32,703 bases of DNA from an uncultured Flavobacteriaceae bacterium (GTDB taxonomy: Bacteria; Bacteroidota; Bacteroidia; Flavobacteriales; Flavobacteriaceae), in NCBI GenBank assembly GCA_913048215.1, contig CAJWXC010000010.1, positions 1 to 32,703 on the forward strand, in the 5' to 3' direction. Each line of letters begins with the position of its first letter. The stretch's first letter is position 1. Below are positions 26,510 through 32,703 of this stretch, piece after piece. A model generated the notes under the pieces. It was not told the origin of the DNA. It saw only the letters and a list, made by a program, of their open reading frames with translations, and searched no databases. A program made the position numbers and the translations under genes.

Positions 26510-27237
26510 TATATATGATGTTTCAATAAGATAAATGTGGCCATGAAAATCATGACGCTGTTTTCAATAAACGTGGCTTGGGTCATGGGGAGTTTTAAAA
26601 CGGTCCCAAGACAGGCACATGTTATTTGTTTTTTTTGGACCAAGGCCATAGAAACACCAACGCTCGTGATACCCAAGACAATAACAGTGACAAGCAATGT
26701 TATTGGCACCTGTATTTGAGCCAACAACATAAACCCAAGAATCATTTCTAAAAAAGGATATATCATTGCGTATAAAGGTACCCTTTTTGCCAGCGGGTCA
26801 TACATCGCAAATGACATGGAAAATCCTGATAAATCAAAAAACTTAAAAAGACTAAATAGTAAGAAAAACAAACCCATAAAATCTAGCATAAATGCTAATG
26901 GAGTAAAGTCTCTAAAATTTAAGGCGCCACTAATAAGTAACAAAAACCCAAAGATTAAAAACAAAGGTTTTAATTGCTGCAGCTTTGACTTTTTTGTTGT
27001 TTTTTTTGCACCATGCAGTATATTGTTTTGTGTTACAGGTTCAATTAATGAAAATTTGGAGGGAAGTGCCTCTTTAAAAAAACTAGTTTGTATAGCTGTA
27101 TCCATACTTACCAAGGCGGTCCCTTTTTCAAGATCAATACGCACCCTGTTAACTCCTTCTAAGGACTGAAAAGCTCTTATTACAGAGTCCTTACAACCCT
27201 TACAAGTCATTCCTTTAATATGGTATGTTTGTGTCAT
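26509..27237 (-). CDS. HMA domain fused to MauE/DoxX-like four-helix membrane domain
   Basis: N-terminal HIKGMTCKGCKDSVIRAFQSLEGVNRVRIDLEKGTALV; several C-terminal TM segments with ITCACLGTVLKLPMT. The TAA/ATG overlap with the downstream receptor gene (TAATG) suggests translational coupling. Confidence 0.82.
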   Translation of the reverse strand: MTQTYHIKGMTCKGCKDSVIRAFQSLEGVNRVRIDLEKGTALVSMDTAIQTSFFKEALPSKFSLIEPVTQNNILHGAKKTTKKSKLQQLKPLFLIFGFLLLISGALNFRDFTPLAFMLDFMGLFFLLFSLFKFFDLSGFSMSFAMYDPLAKRVPLYAMIYPFLEMILGFMLLAQIQVPITLLVTVIVLGITSVGVSMALVQKKQITCACLGTVLKLPMTQATFIENSVMIFMATFILLKHHI

Positions 27238-27330
27238 TATTTTGAATTTAATATAAGATTACCAATGCCGCACTAAAATAAGTGTGCATATAGAAACAGT
27301 GCTGTCTGTAAAATAGCAGTTTGTGGTATC

Positions 27331-27741
27331 TTAAATTAAAAAGGTCTCTAGAAAGACTGGGATGTCTTTTACAAGGGGTGGCGGTCTATAAACAGTATAT
27401 ACAACCTGTTTTTGGAGTTTTCGTATTTCAAAACCATCAGGGATAAAGGCCTTGTTTATAACATCTAATAAGGGTATAATTTGAAATTCAATAAGTGGCT
27501 GCTCCACAGTATCGTCAAACTCAACTTGAGTGTACTGATTATTACAACAGGAGTGAGTGTCACTTTTGTGAGACTCATCACAAAGATCTTTTACTGCTGC
27601 CATACCACAAGATAACCGTTCTTGCCCTATGGTAACTTTTGCTATCATCTGGTGGCCGCCACAAAAATGCTGAGCGTAGGTTATTCCTGTATTACTAATA
27701 AGTAACAGAAGGGTTAACAGTATAGATGTAAGTTGTTTCAC
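27331..27741 (-). CDS. HYC_CC_PP-like secreted small protein
   Basis: Signal peptide; HFCGG, HSCC and YRPPP motifs in the order of the HYC_CC_PP family. Confidence 0.7.
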   Translation of the reverse strand: MKQLTSILLTLLLLISNTGITYAQHFCGGHQMIAKVTIGQERLSCGMAAVKDLCDESHKSDTHSCCNNQYTQVEFDDTVEQPLIEFQIIPLLDVINKAFIPDGFEIRKLQKQVVYTVYRPPPLVKDIPVFLETFLI

Positions 27742-27783
27742 AATTGTAAAATTACATAATTAGCAAACCAGAGGTTATAAAAT

Positions 27784-28326
27784 CTAGTTAATTTCTTTGT
27801 CTATCCTACCACATTTAAGCATTTTATCTCCAAAATACGGGTTTCTGATTTCTTTAGAATTACTGAGCCAATAGGCTCCTGTATTGTTAAAAGCCATGGG
27901 GCAATACTGTTTAAAAAAAGAACCTGTGGCCACATTATCTTCCAGTAATTTCTCTACACCGGCAGTTACTACAACAAATTTTTCACGTTGCAGGTGTATA
28001 TCACTTGAAGTTGACATCTGCTCTAAGGCAGTAATTGTAGTTTTCTGGGCGTCCATTGAATCAATAACATCTTTTAGCATTAAAGAAGCCTTTGAGCTAA
28101 GACCAGCATCTGTATTTACTAATGAATTTTTTAATTCATTGTAGTAATAAAAAACCTTAGTGGCTTGTTTTGTTTTAAAAGTCACTTCCTGAATCTCTCC
28201 TGTTGTTATCTGCTGAGATGCAACTGGAGTAATTTTTAGGGCTGGTTGATCTGTTTTTGTTTCATTTTTACAAGAGAAAAGAAAAATTGATAACCCAATG
28301 TATAAACAATGTAATGCGCGTTTCAT
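27784..28326 (-). CDS. DUF3347-domain lipoprotein
   Basis: Lipobox LFSC; C-terminal FFKQYCPMAFNNTGAYWLSNSKEIRNPYFGDKMLKCG is typical of DUF3347. Confidence 0.85.
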   Translation of the reverse strand: MKRALHCLYIGLSIFLFSCKNETKTDQPALKITPVASQQITTGEIQEVTFKTKQATKVFYYYNELKNSLVNTDAGLSSKASLMLKDVIDSMDAQKTTITALEQMSTSSDIHLQREKFVVVTAGVEKLLEDNVATGSFFKQYCPMAFNNTGAYWLSNSKEIRNPYFGDKMLKCGRIDKEIN

Positions 28327-28343
28327 GTTTGTAATTTAGACAA

Positions 28344-28375
28344 CAAATGTACACAAAAACAAAAAAGCAAACCAA
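28344..28375 (-). promoter_or_regulatory. Candidate promoter of the metal cluster
   Basis: On the minus strand: TTG (28373-28375) - N21 - TACATTTG (28344-28351). Confidence 0.5.
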
Positions 28376-28447
28376 GGTGAGAAAAAACAAGAAAAGAAAT
28401 TGGAGGGTATACCAACTTTAAAATATTTTTGCTTAAAAATTACCACC

Positions 28448-28903
28448 ATGATTTTAGAAATTTTAAAACCCAAGCTTACTGTTATCATAGAGGATTCTTC
28501 CAAAGGGGTTGACCAAAGATTACAAGATATTTGCAATCTGCTTACCCAAGAGGTATCTTATTATGATTGGGTGGGTTTTTATTTTGCAAATCATACCAAA
28601 AAAACACTCCATTTAAAAGCCTACAGTGGGGCGCCCACCGAGCATACCGTTATTGAGTTTGGAAAAGGTATCTGTGGCCAGGTTGCCATAAGCAATAAAA
28701 ACTTTGTGGTGCCAGATGTAAAGGCGCAAGACAATTACATTGCGTGTAGCATTTCAGTAAAAGCAGAAATTGTAATACCGTTATTTAAAAATGGTGTTAA
28801 TATTGGTCAAATAGACATAGACTCAAACACTCCAGATCCCTTCACAAAAGAAGATGAAAAATTTCTAACCTGGCTCAATGAAAAGGTAGCAACTATTTTG
28901 TAA
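28448..28903 (+). CDS. GAF-domain protein, free methionine-(R)-sulfoxide reductase-like
   Basis: YYDWVGFYFANHTKKTLHLKAYSG, FGKGICGQVAISNKNFVVPDVKAQDNYIACSISVKAEIVIPLFKNGVNIGQIDIDSNTPDPF. The ATG at 28448 is preferred over the upstream Met at 28400. Confidence 0.82.
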   Translation: MILEILKPKLTVIIEDSSKGVDQRLQDICNLLTQEVSYYDWVGFYFANHTKKTLHLKAYSGAPTEHTVIEFGKGICGQVAISNKNFVVPDVKAQDNYIACSISVKAEIVIPLFKNGVNIGQIDIDSNTPDPFTKEDEKFLTWLNEKVATIL

Positions 28904-28905
28904 CC

Positions 28906-30162
28906 TTACATTCCAGTTCTAATGGCCTCAACAGGATCTAATTTAGAGGCAGAAATGGCAGGTAGTATACCAGAAATTAAACCTATTGCCGCAGAAACAC
29001 CCGTTCCAATAATCATGTTTTTAACCGAGAGGACAAACTCAAAATCTCCTGCAATTGAAGAAGCTATAAGAGAGACAAAATAAACCAAAACTAGCCCTAT
29101 AACACCACCAATTAGAGCAAGAATTACGGCTTCAAATAAAAATTGAAATAATATAAATTTATTTTTTGCACCAAGAGATTTTTGAATTCCAATCAAATTG
29201 GTACGCTCCTTCACACTCACAAACATGATGTTTGCAATTCCAAAGCCCCCAACAAGTAAAGAGAAGAAACTTATAAAAAGTCCAACTAGGTTTAAAGTAC
29301 CTATGATATCATCTATTACATCTGCAAACCCTTGTAATTGATTCACGAAAAAATTGTCTACCTCATCTGGCCTTATACCCCTTTTAATCCTCAGGCGCTG
29401 CTTTAATAGTGCAATAAACTCATCATTATCAATACCCTTTTCTGGTTTGATAACAATAAAAGGTAATACCCTTCTGTTGTTTTCTCCATAAATTCTTCTA
29501 ATTACATTAGAGGGTATGAATATAGAAGTGTCTTTAGAATTTCCAAAGAGAGGGCTACCTTGTTTTTCCAGTACACCAATCACAATAAATTTCATTCCGT
29601 ATAGGCGTATTTTTTTTCCTAGAGCATAGGCACTATTATCAAATAACGATGCTGCAATCTCATCACCCAGAACTATTACTGGTGTTCCGCTGTTGGACTC
29701 TGCTTCATTAAAAAACCTTCCCTGAGCCAATTGTAGAGATTCAATATCATAATAACCTTCTGTAACTGCCCCAACCTCAACATTACTCACTGTATTATCT
29801 TCAAACTTAACTGTTGTTGGGGCAACATTTAGGGTAAATGAGGCGGCCTTTAAATTTGGAACGGCGTCCATTAAAAGTTTGTATTCTTCAAAACTTACAT
29901 CTGGAAACTGTTCTCTTTTCCAACGAGGTATCTCTGTGGGGCCAAAAGAAAATCTTGCCAAGAAGATAGTAGAGTTATCTAAAGAGCTAATACTTCCCTC
30001 AATTTCATTTTTTAAGGAATCGACCGCAGCTAGCACTGCAATAATTGAAAAGATCCCGATGGTAACTCCAAGCAAGGATAAAAAGGTTCTCAATTTATTG
30101 TTCACAAGGGCACCTACAGCAAAAAATAAACTTTCTTTAAGGACCCTAAGATAAATTAACAT
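28906..30162 (-). CDS. MacB/FtsX-type ABC transporter permease
   Basis: NNKLRTFLSLLGVTIGIFSIIAVLAAVDSLKNEIEGSI; central MacB periplasmic core; GGFGIANIMFVSVKERTNLIGIQKSLGAK; ISGILPAISASKLDPVEAIR. Confidence 0.92.
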   Translation of the reverse strand: MLIYLRVLKESLFFAVGALVNNKLRTFLSLLGVTIGIFSIIAVLAAVDSLKNEIEGSISSLDNSTIFLARFSFGPTEIPRWKREQFPDVSFEEYKLLMDAVPNLKAASFTLNVAPTTVKFEDNTVSNVEVGAVTEGYYDIESLQLAQGRFFNEAESNSGTPVIVLGDEIAASLFDNSAYALGKKIRLYGMKFIVIGVLEKQGSPLFGNSKDTSIFIPSNVIRRIYGENNRRVLPFIVIKPEKGIDNDEFIALLKQRLRIKRGIRPDEVDNFFVNQLQGFADVIDDIIGTLNLVGLFISFFSLLVGGFGIANIMFVSVKERTNLIGIQKSLGAKNKFILFQFLFEAVILALIGGVIGLVLVYFVSLIASSIAGDFEFVLSVKNMIIGTGVSAAIGLISGILPAISASKLDPVEAIRTGM

Positions 30163-30471
30163 AGTAGCTTTTTTAGTGTAGTGTAAACTAGGTAAATGAG
30201 TTGTAAATCTATGCTGTTTCCATGAAAATATTTCTCGTCAAAACGTATAAATTTTTAATTTTATAAAGTTATGAAATGCCTATTAACAAATCAAAAATAT
30301 CATGAACATACTAAACAAAGGCATAACAGGTTCTTTTGTATAAAAATTAGTTAATCTCAACCAGAAAGTAAGTCGCAAAGTGATTAATTTTGTTACAAAT
30401 AATAGGTCTTATTATGTATTTTTACGCTTATCAAACACGCTTAATTACACTTTATAAAAACTACCCTAATA

Positions 30472-32004
30472 ATGAGTGATCTCAAAAAAATATCTTCGGC
30501 TTTAATATCAGTATTCCATAAAGACGGATTAGCCCCTATTGTGCAAAAACTAAATGATCTTGGAGTTAGTATATACTCAACCGGAGGTACCCAAAAATTT
30601 ATAAATGATTTAGGTATTGATGTGATTGCCGTTGAGAGCGTTACAGACTATCCGTCCATATTGGGTGGACGTGTTAAAACGCTACACCCTAAAGTATTTG
30701 GAGGTATTTTAAACAGGCAAGAAAACCCTTCAGACAGGGAGCAAATGCAACAATACAACATCCCTCAGTTGGACGTTGTTATTGTAGATTTATACCCTTT
30801 TGAGAAAACAGTATCCAGTGGGGCTACACAAGAAGATATTATAGAGAAAATTGATATCGGTGGCATCTCACTAATTCGTGCAGCTGCAAAAAATTTCAAA
30901 GACACCATTTGCGTATCTTCCATGGAAGATTACACTGAATTTCTAGATCTCATTTCACAAAACCATGGCACTATCTCCATGGCAGCCAGAAAACATTTTG
31001 CTGCAAAAGCTTTTAATGTTTCCTCTAACTATGACACTGCAATTTTTAATTATTTTAATACCGATCAAGAAATTTCGGCGCTTAAAATTTCACAAACTAA
31101 GGGCAATGAACTACGGTACGGTGAAAACCCGCACCAAAAAGGATACTTTTTTGGGGATTTTGACCAAATGTTTGATAAACTCCACGGAAAAGAACTGAGC
31201 TACAACAATCTTTTGGATGTTGATGCAGCCGTAAATTTAATGAATGAATTTAGGGGGGAGCTACCCACATTTGCTATTTTAAAACACAATAATGCTTGTG
31301 GTTTTGCGCAAAGAGACACCCTTCACAAGGCCTATATTGACGCATTGGCAGCAGATCCTGTTTCTGCCTTTGGAGGCGTTTTAATAGCCAACACGCAAAT
31401 TGATGCAGCTACAGCAAATGAAATTCATACATTGTTTTGTGAGGTTGTTATTGCACCCTCTTTTGCGGATGATGCCATTGAAATTTTAAAAGGAAAGAAA
31501 AATAGAATTTTGTTGATACAAAAACAAGTTACACTTTCAAAAACAACAGTTAGAACATGTCTCAATGGAACCTTAGTTCAAGACAGGAATACCATTACAG
31601 ACACCCAAGAAGGAGTTAGTTACCCAACAAGTAAAAAACCTACCTCTCAAGAGATGAAAGATTTACTTTTTGCATCCAAAATTTGCAAGCATACCAAATC
31701 CAATACAATTGTACTGGCAAAAAATGGTCAATTATGTGCCAGTGGAACAGGACAAACCTCTCGTGTAGACGCCTTAAATCAAGCAGTTGAAAAAGCAAAA
31801 AACTTTAATTTTGATCTTCAAGGAGCTGTAATGGCAAGTGATGCCTTTTTTCCTTTTCCTGATTGTGTAGAAATTGCCCATACCGCAGGAATAACTGCTG
31901 TGATACAGCCAGGAGGCTCTATAAAAGACCAGTTAAGTATTGATTTTTGTGACGCGAATAATGTTTCAATGGTATTTACAGCAACTCGTCATTTTAAGCA
32001 TTAA
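30472..32004 (+). CDS. purH: Bifunctional AICAR formyltransferase/IMP cyclohydrolase
   Basis: STGGTQKFINDLGI, GRVKTLHPKVFGGIL, IDIGGISLIRAAAKNFKD, LRYGENPHQKGYF, AILKHNNACGFA, ASDAFFPFPDCVEIAHTAGITAVIQPGGSIKDQ. Confidence 0.97.
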   Translation: MSDLKKISSALISVFHKDGLAPIVQKLNDLGVSIYSTGGTQKFINDLGIDVIAVESVTDYPSILGGRVKTLHPKVFGGILNRQENPSDREQMQQYNIPQLDVVIVDLYPFEKTVSSGATQEDIIEKIDIGGISLIRAAAKNFKDTICVSSMEDYTEFLDLISQNHGTISMAARKHFAAKAFNVSSNYDTAIFNYFNTDQEISALKISQTKGNELRYGENPHQKGYFFGDFDQMFDKLHGKELSYNNLLDVDAAVNLMNEFRGELPTFAILKHNNACGFAQRDTLHKAYIDALAADPVSAFGGVLIANTQIDAATANEIHTLFCEVVIAPSFADDAIEILKGKKNRILLIQKQVTLSKTTVRTCLNGTLVQDRNTITDTQEGVSYPTSKKPTSQEMKDLLFASKICKHTKSNTIVLAKNGQLCASGTGQTSRVDALNQAVEKAKNFNFDLQGAVMASDAFFPFPDCVEIAHTAGITAVIQPGGSIKDQLSIDFCDANNVSMVFTATRHFKH

Positions 32005-32068
32005 ATTTTAGTACATTTGTGTAAGAGGCTAAACAATAACGTATAATTAAAACACCACAATAACATCC

Positions 32069-32703
32069 ATGGGATTTTTTGATTTCCTTACTGAAGAAAT
32101 TGCCATAGACCTAGGTACGGCAAACACGCTTATTATTCATAACGATAAAGTAGTGGTAGATGCGCCGTCTATCGTTGCACGTGATCGTGAAACTGGCAAA
32201 ATCTTAGCCGTTGGTAGAGAAGCTGCATTAATGCAAGGAAAAACTCATGAAAATATTAAAACCATTAGACCTTTAAAGGATGGTGTAATTGCAGATTTTG
32301 ATGCAAGTGAGAAAATGATTAACGTTTTTATCAAAGACATACCAGCATTAAAGAAAAAATGGATTACTCCATCACTTAGAATGGTAATATGCATACCAAG
32401 TGGTATTACAGAAGTTGAGATGCGTGCTGTAAAAGAAAGTGCAGAACGTGTAAACGGAAAAGAAGTATACCTAATTCACGAACCAATGGCTGCGGCTATT
32501 GGTATTGGAGTAGACATTATGCAACCAAAGGGAAATATGGTGGTAGATATTGGAGGTGGTACCACAGAAATTGCGGTAATAGCCCTAGGAGGTATTGTTT
32601 GTGATAAATCTGTGAAGGTTGCCGGAGATGTTTTTACCAATGATATTGTGTATTACATGCGCACCCAACACAATTTATATGTTGGAGATAGAACTGCCGA
32701 AAA
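32069..32703 (+). CDS. mreB: Rod shape-determining protein MreB, 3' end outside the window
   Basis: Open to the window end: MGFFDFLTEEIAIDLGTANTLIIHNDKVVVDAPSIVARD...ICIPSGITEVEMRAVKESAERVNGKEVYLIHEPMAAAIGIGVDIMQPKGNMVVDIGGGTTEIAVIALGGIV. Confidence 0.96.
   Translation, partial: MGFFDFLTEEIAIDLGTANTLIIHNDKVVVDAPSIVARDRETGKILAVGREAALMQGKTHENIKTIRPLKDGVIADFDASEKMINVFIKDIPALKKKWITPSLRMVICIPSGITEVEMRAVKESAERVNGKEVYLIHEPMAAAIGIGVDIMQPKGNMVVDIGGGTTEIAVIALGGIVCDKSVKVAGDVFTNDIVYYMRTQHNLYVGDRTAE

Noticed and set aside
28906-30162. Orphan ABC permease as a novel export system
   Set aside because: A standard MacB/FtsX permease; its ATPase is probably encoded elsewhere, which is common.
1-32703. CRISPR arrays, IS elements, integrases, toxin-antitoxin or phage defence modules
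   Set aside because: No regularly spaced repeats, transposase or nuclease motifs, or terminal inverted repeats flanking a cargo were seen; gene content is mostly core.

Overview
The window is about 32.7 kb of a Bacteroidota (Flavobacteriaceae-like) chromosome. This is inferred from GldJ, a type IX secretion sorting domain, TAnnTTTG -7 promoter elements and AT-rich composition. It is mostly core housekeeping: gldJ (5'-truncated), murF, tRNA-Val(TAC), a DUF4476 protein, folC, a BNR/VPS10-type T9SS cargo, nhaD, Glu/Leu-type dehydrogenase, DUF2452, anmK, acyl-CoA dehydrogenase, der, era, galE, folA, fabD, DegT aminotransferase, waaA/kdtA, DUF2461, an S24/LexA-like regulator, a small lipoprotein, an ABC permease, a GAF protein, purH and mreB (3'-truncated). 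The one accessory-looking block is a minus-strand heavy-metal (probably copper) cluster at about 23.9-28.3 kb: DUF3347 lipoprotein, HYC_CC_PP-like protein, HMA-MauE/DoxX-like fusion, TonB receptor with a Cys-Cys plug motif, and secreted HMA protein. The best second-look items are: (i) folC, whose conserved N-terminus extends to an ATT codon directly after the upstream gene's stop, with no ATG/GTG/TTG available; (ii) three GGAAnnnnTCC operator-like sites at the promoter of an autocleavable-looking S24 regulator; (iii) an uncalled 50-63 aa membrane micro-ORF downstream of nhaD with an apparent 1-nt frameshift at codon 2; (iv) a 17-bp perfect inverted repeat in the divergent degT/kdtA promoter region; (v) the metal cluster itself. 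I saw no CRISPR array, transposase, integrase or phage gene.
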